A stretch of 64,000 nucleotides of DNA from Monosiga brevicollis MX1 (taxonomy: Eukaryota; Opisthokonta; Choanoflagellata; Craspedida; Salpingoecidae): contig NW_001865057.1 in assembly GCF_000002865.3 (NCBI RefSeq), positions 463,679 to 527,678 on the forward strand, written 5' to 3'. Positions 1 through 9,402 of the stretch are shown one piece after another. The position numbers and the translations under genes are program-made. The notes beneath the pieces were generated by a model. The model was given only the letters and a program-made list of their open reading frames with translations. It did no database searches and was not told the DNA's origin. Position 1 is the stretch's first letter. Every line of letters begins with the position of its first letter.

Positions 1-82
1 GTCGTCGGGGGATCCATCGACTCACTGGGCACTTTTCCATGCGTGTCCCTGCCTTTGAATTTACATTCGGGTGCTTCCCTAG

Positions 83-570
83 CCGGAACCCGTTCTGTCA
101 GAACTTGAGATGGGCGAACGAGTGTACGCTCGTTGGAATGACGGTCTCTATTATCGGGGCAAGGTACTGCGGGCCAAGCACCAGCTAGGTTACCTGGTTC
201 AGTTGGCGGACGGCAACATCACCCCCGTGCTGCCCGCAGCCGTTCAACGGGTGATGCCTGATGGTACCACCACACCCTGCGCTGGTGACGACGCGGCACC
301 AACACCAGACACTCCTTTGCTGGTGGCCGCCCGACAAGGCCCGGTGCCCGCCACTTTTGTGGGTGAGACACACACTAATCGCTATCAGGTAAATTCGACT
401 TCCCCATGTCATGTGTTCACTCAACAAGCAAAGCAGATTATGTTGTCTCACCAACTCTTTGATGACTTTAGGTGGCGTTTGATGATGGCTACAGTGCCAC
501 ATTGGAGCGCCGCTTTATTTGTACGAGTCCAGACGCTGTGCCCACGGGCCGACTCGCACCAGGTCTCTGA
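83..570 (+). CDS. C-terminal part of a Tudor-like (DUF4537-type) domain protein, partial
   Basis: Two exons are visible. The first appears to start at 83 after a pyrimidine-rich acceptor (cttccctag), because an in-frame TAG overlaps that acceptor, so the ATG at 110 is probably internal and the gene begins left of the window. It ends at 388 before gtaaat; the second runs 472-570 after tttag and ends in TGA. The joined reading has two similar beta-rich motifs, GERVYARWNDGLYYRGKVL and YQVAFDDGYSATLERRFI, the pattern of Tudor-like DUF4537 modules seen in VWA3B and C11orf16-type proteins. Such modules are thought to be small binding folds; the ligand here is unknown. The family call is from memory of the pattern and the rest of the protein is missing. 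Confidence 0.5.
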
Positions 571-743
571 GCGACCGCTTTGTACAATCGAGTCTTCTGC
601 TTGAGTTTGATGCACCTGTTCCTCTGCTCCCTCGAGATAAAACGATCAGAGATCAAGGTCATGAAAGGCGAGAAGTGATCGTGAAGCAGAAACGTGACAA
701 CTGTCGGCTTTAGTGGATTGGAAGAAAAGGCGGGGAGAGGCGC

Positions 744-1316
744 TTAATCGAACAGGGAGAAACCATCCATCTATGAAAAAGGAACAATTCCCGAGCAAGG
801 AAAAAGGATGAGTCGGTATAGCGTTACCATGCTTGGGGATGGCAGAAGCAAAGCTCAAAACAAGGTGAGATTGCCAACTTACGTCCTCATCCTCATCCTC
901 GGACTCCTCCTTCTTCTCCTCCTTCTTCTCCTCAGCAGCAGCAGCGGGGGCAGCGGCGGCGGCGGGGGCAGCAGAGGCAGAGCCAACGTTGGACAGCATG
1001 TCCTTGATGTCCTTGCCGGCCAGAGCCTTGGCGAAGAGACCGGGCCAGTAGGGCTCGAACTCGACACCAGCGGTCTTCAGAAGAGTGGTGATCTTCTCGT
1101 CCTATCGATTGAATAACCCGGAACACCATTGTGGTTATCATTTGCTCAGAGATGCAGGGATGTGCTGTACAGTCTGCCAAAACGGTAGAGCATGCGTCTG
1201 GGAAGTGGCCATGCTGGCAAACAAACAAAAAAGAAAAAACGTACCGTGACCTCGACATCGTCGTCGGCCAGGATAAGGGCAGCGTAAACGCAAGCGAGCT
1301 CAGAGGACGTAGCCAT
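744..1316 (-). CDS. RPLP1: 60S acidic ribosomal protein P1 (stalk protein)
   Basis: Three exons on the minus strand (1316-1245, 1101-883, 770-744) with canonical splice sites join without phase error into a 105-residue protein. It starts [20 protein letters not shown], continues with the P1 core (motif [20 protein letters not shown]), then an Ala-rich hinge and a Lys/Glu/Asp-rich acidic segment. P1 pairs with P2 on P0 to form the flexible lateral stalk that recruits elongation-factor GTPases to the cytosolic ribosome. The last exon is only 27 nt including the stop and encodes MDGFSLFD, a variant of the nearly universal GFGLFD tail. N-terminal sequence favours P1 over P2. Upstream on this strand is about 0.9 kb without another gene. 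Confidence 0.93.
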
Positions 1317-2240
1317 TTTAAAGATAATGGAACGATTTAACCTGAAAGGGCAAAGATGCACACAAGAGTCAGGCATGAGCCAGTATTCGGGCTGCCAAAA
1401 CCCCAAAATCACATCACGATATCCCTCCTGAAGCCACGAGGGCCCAAGATAGATCAAGCGGCATTCGGCAACCACAGACAAAAAAAAAGTGGGTTGCCAA
1501 TCATTACCACACAGACCCCAACACCTTTCTCCCCACTTCACACACACGACACCGCGCGTTATGCAAGGGAAGACGCACGCAACTGGCACCGCCAAATCGG
1601 GGCCAGCGCGCGGCATTCACTCTCTCTCTGTGTGTGTGGTGCGCGATGGACCGACCTCAAAGGAAGCTCTCAGCATGCAAAAAAGTGCAATTGTTTGAAC
1701 CTGAAAAACATCTTATGGACTGATTCAACATGTGCCCGGGGTCAGCTTATATGTTCCCACATGGTCATGACCACGTGTGCTACCACTTGTTACCCGCTTC
1801 CTCCCCTCACAACATGCAACAAAATCCATACCTCACTGACTTCGTCAAACAAAATAAGTATAATACATTAGTGTGTAAAGATTATTGAAAGTAAAATACT
1901 TTGCGATTCGCCATCAGACCGTTACACTTCGGGGTGTGTCCGCGTCGGCGAAGCGTTGGAAAAAAAGGGCGGCGCAGCAGAGCTGTTCGATCCGCCGTTG
2001 CAGTGGCTGTGCCCAGGCTGCACCTGAGCACGCTGTCGCGTCAGTGGGCTCCCTTGGCAGTTCCTTCTGGTCCAGTGGCTTGCCACCCTTCCTCACCTTG
2101 CTTTATCCTTTGGGAAGGAGTGTGCAAGTGTGGCGAGCCACCTTGTGATCTCCAGGATCAGAGCCAACGCTGACCTACGCCTTGGCTCATCCTCGAGCAC
2201 ACAGAGTTGGCGTGCACGGTACTGTTTCCAATAGCGCAAG
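1317..2240. other. Intergenic region between divergent genes
   Basis: This stretch separates the divergently transcribed P1 gene and the SPICE1-like gene, so it should hold both promoters and 5' UTRs. I see no convincing coding exon, TATA box or RNA gene in it. Short tgtg runs occur near 1630. A 5' UTR intron of the P1 gene is possible but not demonstrated. Confidence 0.4.
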
Positions 2241-4979
2241 ATGCAACGTCGTCGTGGAACGCGACAGCCCAAGCCGGCCTGGGACGATACAGTGCATGAC
2301 TTGTCTGAGCACAAGCTTTCGTCCGCTGCGTTGGTGAGTGGCTCCTGGTCCATCTGGCTCGGCAGCGGGATCTGTGGCATGGACCCCGCCACCGCCTCAC
2401 GTCACGCCTGCACCAACCCTTAGCGCCGTCGCAAGGAAGCCCACGCGTCTCGCCACGCGAACCAAGCCAAGCAACTTTTGCAAGCACAACGACGTCGCAA
2501 TTTGGCACAACCGCAGACGCCCCCTCAACCACATACCCCAACGACGGGTGTGTTCCGCTTGCTCAAAGCCTTCCGCATGCATGGGGCCCGGGGCGTGCTC
2601 ACCCATATCCCTTCTCTCTTGTCCTCACCGCGTGATGCCTGTGATCGATGCTTGTTTCCGCGAGCAGCCTTGCCAAGGCGGCGATTTGTCTTGCCACCAA
2701 ATCATGCAGGCCAGGTTGGTTCTGGGCTCGTGGCGCACAGAAGCGGTTGTTTGGCGACATTTGATAGGCGGCGGTGCCTTGATATCGCTAGGCACCACTG
2801 AGACGCACCTTGCGCCCCGGACTTGAAGCATTTGAGGACGACGACAACGACGTCCACGGTCATGATGATGATGATGACGACCTGGATTACGGCGCTGAGG
2901 ACAACTACGTTTACACCGCAGATTTGTTGCAGTCACCGCACAATCGCCGGCCTCGAGGCGGCCAACCCGTTGTACGTATCCGTGACCTTTGCTACTGTTG
3001 ACCGGACAAGATTTACTGCTGGAAAGCTGACGACTGTTTGTACATGAACATTTCACTCCTGCACCGGCCTGCCCCCTTCAACAGTTGGCAGCTCGAGCTT
3101 ATCGCACTGTTGTGCCCGGCACTGCCAACTCATCCTTCGAGGAGACGCATGCAGGTTTGCTTTGTTTTTTCAACCAGCTGGGCGTCAAGTTGTATTGTCG
3201 GCCGAGAACCAGAGGCTCATGCTGCGTCGTGGTGTATGGGCGTGCGTGTGTGTGGTCCCAGCTCACAACGATACTGCAGCGCAACGTCAATATGGATACC
3301 ACGCTCCTGGGGGGGCTTCGGCGAGCCCGAGCGAGCGAGCCGTGGATTGGGAGCACTATGCGCAAGTTGTTTCGGACGCTCGAGGTTTGATACTCGTTTT
3401 TCGATTCACAGTCAAGAGGGGAGGCGGGACAGCTGACCTTTGATGTTCCTTCCTCATCTTCATTGCTGTACTAGAGCGCCGGGCAGAGCAGGAATCACAA
3501 TTGCTCTCGTCGTTGGAGCGCGTCCAGGCCTGGGCAGAAAAAAGCGCTGACCAGATCCAAGAGCCCAACTCTCCCTCCCGACTCACATCAGCTACGCTTC
3601 AGCAACAGCAAGCGGAGCTTGCGGCGCAGACACAAGCCCAGGACGCAGCAAAAGCCTTGGTCGCACAATTAGTATCCGAGCGCGTGGATCAATTAGAAAC
3701 GCGATTGCGTCAGGCCTTGCAGCCGGGAACCGAGAGCCCCCGCTCGACCCAAGCCCCGGCCTCAGATCCACTTGGGGCCACTACCACGCTTGCAGCGGGC
3801 ACTGGACCCTCGAATGGGACGCCCTCACACAACCGTACTGACGTACCTGGCACCCAGCTACATGGCCCGATGCTTGCTATCCTCGAGTTTATGGACCGGC
3901 TGGTGGATGGCACAGCTCAGCTTTCGACCACGCAGGCGCAGCTCGGCGCCCAACAAGAGCGCACTGCAGAGCGCCTGAATTCCCTCGAACACGCCCAGCA
4001 GGCGACAGACGCTCGCTTGGAGCAACAGCACGAGGTTCTTACGACTTTGGAAGCCTCCCTGAGGGCTCACGGGGATGCACGCGAGCAAGCCGAGCAGGCA
4101 GCACAAGACCAATTTGGCAGCGTCAATCGACAGCTTGAGTACGTAAATTACTCCAGCAACTTGGCTCGACCCTCGCCTAGCTGGGTCAAGCGGCCCATTG
4201 GTCTGCCCGTCCTCACTCGCATTGGACCACGCGTACCTAGACAAATCTTGGAGCTCCTCAACTCTACCTTGGCGTTGACCAACGGTAGCCATCGCGCCTC
4301 GCACGCGGTGCCCATGGCTTCCGCAGCCCCCACACCGGCGGTATCGGCGCCCGTGCCTATGGCTCCGGGCTTGGCGGCTGGCGGTGGGGAGGCTGGACCG
4401 CCTCGGATCGCACCTGGGCCAGGGGCAGTTAGGGCGGCGAGTCTGTCAGGAGGCCAGCCCCTGCCTACCATGCAATCACTCAGCGAGCCTCAGTACTTGC
4501 CGCCCGAATTTCAACTGCAGCCGGAGCCTTTGTACGTACCGCTTCACCATGCAGCACCCACCAACCAAGGTAATCAGGCATGGTGGCTCGCGACTACAGC
4601 CGCCCCCGCCGGAATGCCAGTTGCAGCAGCGCCCTACAAAGTGCAGTCGGCACCCCTGGCCCGAGCTGAGGTGCCCACAGCACCGAGTGGCGAATATACC
4701 TCACCGCTGCCTGCTGCCTTGCGATCAGCCAGCGCGCTGACGGGCCTCTCCGCCAGCCAGCTGGTGGGTAGCCAGCGGCAGGTGTCATCGGCCTCGCACA
4801 CAGCCTCGCCTCAGCTGCGGCGTGCCACAGCCTCTGTTACCACGGCTGCCACCACTGGGACCGGCCCAGGCGTCGGCGATGATCCACATCAAGATCGGTT
4901 GGAGGCCATTTTGGCACGCCTTCGTGCAAGTGGGCGCGAATTGGCCGCATCCACGCACTTTGGCGCAAACTTTGGATAA
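2241..4979 (+). CDS. SPICE1-like spindle/centriole-associated coiled-coil protein
   Basis: The first exon (2241-2333, 31 codons) carries PKPAWDDTVHDLSEHKLS and joins in phase at 2424 to an exon reading RRRKEAHASRHANQAKQ. This resembles the N-terminal signature of vertebrate SPICE1/CCDC52 (a tryptophan-aspartate motif followed by an RR..HE..KSKN-type helix). Middle exons include an Asp-rich patch (about 2810-2972) and short Gln/Ala-rich pieces. The last exon, about 3475-4979, encodes some 500 residues: Gln/Ala/Glu-rich heptad-like coiled coil, then a Pro/Ala/Ser-rich low-complexity region, and a final helix ending FGANFG. SPICE1 acts at centrioles and the mitotic spindle. The exon chain from 2500 to 3475 is not fully resolved. 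The assignment rests mainly on the first two exons; an unrelated coiled-coil protein is the alternative. AATAAA lies at 5121-5126. Confidence 0.55.
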
Positions 4980-5302
4980 GGCACGCAGACGAAACAAACA
5001 CGATTGCAGCGAATTGAATGCACATAATCATAGGCAAATCTTTTAAATTGCAAGACAGCGCCTTGTGTTGCGTCACTACGATACATTGATCTTCTCAGCC
5101 AGCACACGTACAACGAGGCGAATAAACGGCGGCGCAAGGACTGGGTATGACAAGACACATGGGGCTCCACTTGCTGGACGCAGTCCACCCACAAGTAGAA
5201 ATGAACAAATACAACAAGGGTCGATGCTTAAAAAAAAAATTACGATCATTGCATCGACCACGACTCAGGAGAAAAGCAGGCCAAGGAATGAGGTGGCCCT
5301 GA
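4980..5302. other. Convergent 3' intergenic region
   Basis: The interval lies between the stop of the SPICE1-like gene (+) and the stop of the exonuclease gene (-). It holds an AATAAA at 5121-5126 on the plus strand, suited to the first gene, and an A run at 5230-5239. Nothing else is seen. Confidence 0.5.
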
Positions 5303-7111
5303 TCAGGTCATCACCACCTGGATACCACCCAGACGGGCTTGCTCTAGGATGGCGTCAAAATCATTGGGAAATTGGCCAGTCTCCTTGCGGTGTGCAAATG
5401 CCGTGTGCATGCTTTGATGGTCGCCACCGGCGAAGACGAGGGCCAAAGTATGGGGCTCTTGCTCTTCAAGCACCTTGAACAAGCCCTGACTCACGAGCTC
5501 CGTGGAGGCAGCTTCTGTGGGCAGCTCCACGATGAGGAGACCGGCTGCCTGGGCCAGACGTTGCGATACCTGGTGAGCCGCACTCGGCACGGTTTCAGCT
5601 GTGAGGCAATTGACACCCGAGCGGGAGAGCGCTCGCAGCACACGGCTTCCAGCTACCACCGTGCAACCGCGTTGTTCCAGTCGCACCGCGCTCGCAGCGC
5701 TACCTGCGTCAGAGGTTGCGGCTGGAGCCATGGAACTCTGGGTTGACCCAGAGGCCCCACTGCCACCGCCTAGGGCCACGCTGCGGCGGACTACGGCCTT
5801 GATGATGTTATAATGTTGGTCGTTGCTCTGTTCAATCAGCTCGGGGCGCTGGCGAACGTGTTTAGCGAGACGCAGACAGGCTAGGGCATCTTCCACGCTA
5901 TTGTGGCCGTCCGCAGCGTTTTGAATTTCATATCGCAGGTGCTTCTTCGTCAGCATGGAAAGCTTTTGCTTGTAGCGGCCTTCGCGCGCCAGGAGCACTG
6001 CCGTATCAATGACATGCGGGTGGCTACGCTGCAGAACACCCAGGTCGTTCTCCAGGGAATGCCCAACGAGAATGTCGTGGGGCCGAAGCAACTGGGCCAA
6101 GCGATGCTGAATGTCGGCAAGGCGTGAGGTGGCGTTGGCGAGCAGCTCGGGTGTGATCCCGCTGAAACGGGTCACATAGTCGGTAACAGGTTCATCTGGC
6201 ACGACAAATTCGTCCATGACTGTGACCTCATCTTGGTCAACCACAGATATGCGTGCCAGTGCATATCGTGACCCACACCGGACCATCTCGCAATCCACGG
6301 CGAACAGCCGTGGTTCCGCGTCTGTGGGCGGCACATTTTTAGGGTCGGCGGTCGCTGGCGCCGTGGCAGGCGGGGGCGCGGATGCCTTGTCGCCCTTGGC
6401 ATCATCGTTGATATCATTGACAGGCCCATCCTTCTCTTCCTGCCCGTCGTCGTGGTCGTGGTCGTCGTCCGAATCAATGTCGATGGCATCTGCATTGGCG
6501 GGGACTGGGGTCGTTGAGGTCTCACTCGGCGGGGTACCGTTGCCAGTCGCCGAGTTGGTCAAAGCTGGGCACTCTGGGGCGGAAGGGTAGTGATGGTCCT
6601 GCTGCATCTGGGGCTTGAGGCAGAGTGCATACCAACCCAGTTGGCTGACGCTGTCCTCCTGGTCTACCAAGTCGACGGCAGTGATGCGCTTGGCATCCTG
6701 AATGGTGCACAGCATGCGAAGGGGCGGCTCAACATTTCGTCGTCCGGCCGGGGCACGAATGCGAGCCATCGTGGCATCTGGCCAGCGTGCCTGCACTCTG
6801 GGCACAATCTCGGTCACAAAGTCGTGCTGCTTCAGGTTGGCCAAGCTGATGACGGCCACCTTTTTGATCGTGGTCCGATTCTTGAACCGAACAGCCGTTG
6901 GCTTTTCGTGGCTAAGAAACAGCGCATGGGCCAGCAGCCCTTGGAGCTGCTTGTATTTGAGATGCGCGTCCGCGTCACACACAAGTTCCACCTTGGGTGC
7001 CTTTTCCTTCTTTGCCTTTTTCCGCGGCGGTCCCGGGCCATGACCGTCGCCCTCGCCCTTGCGGGCCGCCTCATCTTGAGGCGGCGGCGGTTGTGATGCT
7101 GGGCTGGCCAT
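5303..7111 (-). CDS. REXO5/NEF-sp-like DEDDh 3'-5' RNA exonuclease
   Basis: Apparently a single exon. The start at 7111 (MASPASQPPPP) has a good context; an in-frame ATG 14 codons upstream at 7153 is the alternative, giving 602 or 616 residues. After a Lys-rich N-terminus comes a REXO5-like segment (LKYKQLQGLLAHALFL), an acidic linker, then the exonuclease domain. Exo I is RLFAVDCEMVRCG (Asp and Glu of DEDDh), Exo II is HDILVGHSLENDLGVL, and Exo III is HNSVEDALACLRLAK (His and Asp). The pattern belongs to the REXO1/REXO5/Rexo4 clade that trims the 3' ends of rRNA, snoRNA and tRNA, usually in the nucleolus. The C-terminal 150 residues could be an RRM-like fold as in human REXO5 but are weakly conserved. 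Codon usage is like that of neighbours. Confidence 0.85.
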   Translation of the reverse strand: MASPASQPPPPQDEAARKGEGDGHGPGPPRKKAKKEKAPKVELVCDADAHLKYKQLQGLLAHALFLSHEKPTAVRFKNRTTIKKVAVISLANLKQHDFVTEIVPRVQARWPDATMARIRAPAGRRNVEPPLRMLCTIQDAKRITAVDLVDQEDSVSQLGWYALCLKPQMQQDHHYPSAPECPALTNSATGNGTPPSETSTTPVPANADAIDIDSDDDHDHDDGQEEKDGPVNDINDDAKGDKASAPPPATAPATADPKNVPPTDAEPRLFAVDCEMVRCGSRYALARISVVDQDEVTVMDEFVVPDEPVTDYVTRFSGITPELLANATSRLADIQHRLAQLLRPHDILVGHSLENDLGVLQRSHPHVIDTAVLLAREGRYKQKLSMLTKKHLRYEIQNAADGHNSVEDALACLRLAKHVRQRPELIEQSNDQHYNIIKAVVRRSVALGGGSGASGSTQSSMAPAATSDAGSAASAVRLEQRGCTVVAGSRVLRALSRSGVNCLTAETVPSAAHQVSQRLAQAAGLLIVELPTEAASTELVSQGLFKVLEEQEPHTLALVFAGGDHQSMHTAFAHRKETGQFPNDFDAILEQARLGGIQVVMT

Positions 7112-7219
7112 GTTCCCTCTCCTGCTTTCAAAAGAGAGCGAGTCAGCCAGCAAGATCGATACTTTGTGCCCACATTAAAACCACAGCACCCCCCACCACC
7201 TCCTTGCCCTCTGGCGCGC

Positions 7220-7341
<122 letters not shown>

Positions 7342-7399
7342 CACGTGGAGAGAGATCACACCTGACCGTTACAAACCTTGAGAGATAAAGCGAAAATTA

Positions 7400-7461
<62 letters not shown>
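7400..7461. repeat. (CA)n microsatellite, about 62 bp
   Basis: A pure CA run about 60 bp to the right of the GA tract in the same divergent promoter region. The two tracts together can form non-B DNA structures; no function is shown by sequence. Confidence 0.98.
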
Positions 7462-7464
<3 letters not shown>

Positions 7465-7621
7465 GACTGACACTTCTTGGCCTCACTGTGTGAGTGAAAG
7501 GCAGATGGTGCAGGGTGGCGGGGGCGGTGGTGGGGTGGTGGCCCAGCGATAGTTGTCCTTTTGAAAGCGTGGGGCTTGAGTTGAAAGGGCAGGATTGAGT
7601 GGTCGAGTGGCTGTTGCCAGC

Positions 7622-8943
7622 ATGGCCGAAGCCGTTGCCGCGGCCAAGGCCGCTCACTGTCAAGCCTTGCACAACATTGTGCTGGTTGCTGGGTACGCCA
7701 ATCGGGTCGTGTGACTGGGCCGCGCACTCCTGCATGCAGCTGTGGCTTGGTGCGTCTGACGATATTCTCTTCTCATTGCTCGGCCGGCAGGGATCATTTT
7801 GTCGTTTTGTGGCACGTTACAATCGACTTTAGCATGAGGTCAGTCGCCATGCCGTGGGTGGCTTTGGATTTCACCGCCTCAGCCCCCTCCACTCCCCTCC
7901 CCTCAGAACCGCTGATTCGAGTGTTGGGCTATGTTGTGGATGTGTGGGCGCGGCAGTGCCACCGACGGTGCAGCCTTGGCGTTTTCTTCCAAAGCGATCC
8001 TTCCCGTCTTAGAAGCGCAAGTGAGTTAGTTCCTGCAGATTTTTTTACGTATATTGTTGCTTTTCTTTTTGCCGCCCGCGACGCGCGAAGTAATGCGCTC
8101 CCGCCTGAACAACTCGTTAGCGCACTGCGCTGGCTCTTGAGGGGCTTGAGCCTCTCTTCCAGTCTGTACATCGCGCATTTCTACGGGAAAGTATTTCGGC
8201 TGCTCATGCCGAGGACGGGCACCTCCACGTCCGTATTCCCCTAGACTCATGGTGAGTGGCTTTCGGTGTTGTCGTCCACCTTCTTTGGATCTCAGTTGGC
8301 TGAGCATTGGTATTGCTCACCCTCAGTACCGCCGCACATGCAGGGGAACTGCCCTTGATCTACCTCTGGCACCTTGTGGGGAGGCCGAGACGACTCAGGT
8401 GGGCGTCTCCGGACTTTCGCGCCCATGGTCTTGCATCCCGTTCACATGATTGGTTTGAACATTGCTTTCTTAGGTGACGCATGACATCTTATTTCAGGTT
8501 GCACAGGGCATGAGCAGCCCCATCTACTGGAAGCTCCGACGCAGCGTTCAGGGTCGGCATGTACGGCCGTGGTCCTCGTCTTGCAGCCCTGTCCCCACCT
8601 CTTTCGCATTTGATGACATCAGCTTCCCGCTCCTGCGCTGCCTGCCTGTTGTGTTAGGATTCAAATAAAAGCAATGACTCGCTCAACAATAGTCATGGTC
8701 GGTGTCTGGCCAAAGTCGTTCCTCGTCTCCCGCGAAATGGACAGGTCTCAATGATCCTTTTGCCACGCAGATGGTTCTTCGGCGGGTGCTGGTCATTCGG
8801 CCCAGCTCCATGACCCCCAAGGTCCCCCCCGCAAGAAAAAGAAGCGCATTGGCAATGCCCTCAACCCCAGTGCGTACCGTCAACGTGCTGCCGCCCCTGT
8901 CGAGCTGGGGGACTCGGCCAGCGAGGACGACGATGCGCAATAA
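7622..8943 (+). CDS. Unrecognised multi-exon protein with basic, acidic C-terminus
   Basis: I do not recognise the family. A likely first exon (7622-7691) reads MAEAVAAAKAAHCQALHNIV and joins in phase to an exon starting after cggcag near 7791. Downstream pieces that join in phase include ...ILPVLEAQ (to 8019) with RTALALEGLEPLFQSVHRAF (from about 8118), an exon ending at 8398, one starting VAQGMSSPIYWKLRRSVQ (about 8498), a short Asn/Ser-rich exon (about 8657-8698), and the last exon from 8771. The end is secure: a basic patch PRKKKKRIGNALNPSAYRQR followed by acidic ELGDSASEDDDAQ and TAA. The basic patch could be a nuclear signal. A poly-A signal AATAAA overlaps the stop codon. Exons between 7840 and 8000 are not resolved. 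Confidence 0.5.
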
Positions 8944-9402
8944 ATAAAAAAGTATTTGACTTTTATCTTTCCACACACAATTATCCACAACGTTGTTCAC
9001 TATCTGCACTAAAATTTTTCACCAAGCAACAACAACAAAAAGAGAGAGAGAGAGAGAGTTTGAGAGGGAGTTTGAGAGAGAGTTTGAGAGAAGAGAGAGA
9101 GAAGAGAGAGAGAAGCGAGAGAGAAGAGATTGAGAAGCGAGAGAGAGAGATGAGAAAAGAGAGAAATTTAGAGAGAGAGAGGAAATTTAAGAACGCCCCC
9201 TCGCCGCCCTCCCCGGCTCTCTCTTCTTCTTCTTTTCTGGCGTCGCCGACCTTTTGGTTCCCTGCCTCGACTTTTGTCGACCCCACTAGCCTGCGCCTTT
9301 GCCCCGAGTGGTTTCTTAATATCTATAGTCTGCTGATTGGCGTGTTTGGTTGCTGTGGGGTCGATTTGACGCGGTGCTTTCGTGCCGACGGAACCCTGCA
9401 GA
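8944..9402. repeat. GA-rich low-complexity region upstream of the WD40 gene
   Basis: From about 9041 to 9185 the plus strand is almost pure purine, an imperfect (GA)n with AGAA and TTTGAGAG interruptions, followed by a pyrimidine stretch near 9215-9240. This is the promoter or 5' UTR zone of the WD40 gene. No coding exon is seen. Confidence 0.7.
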
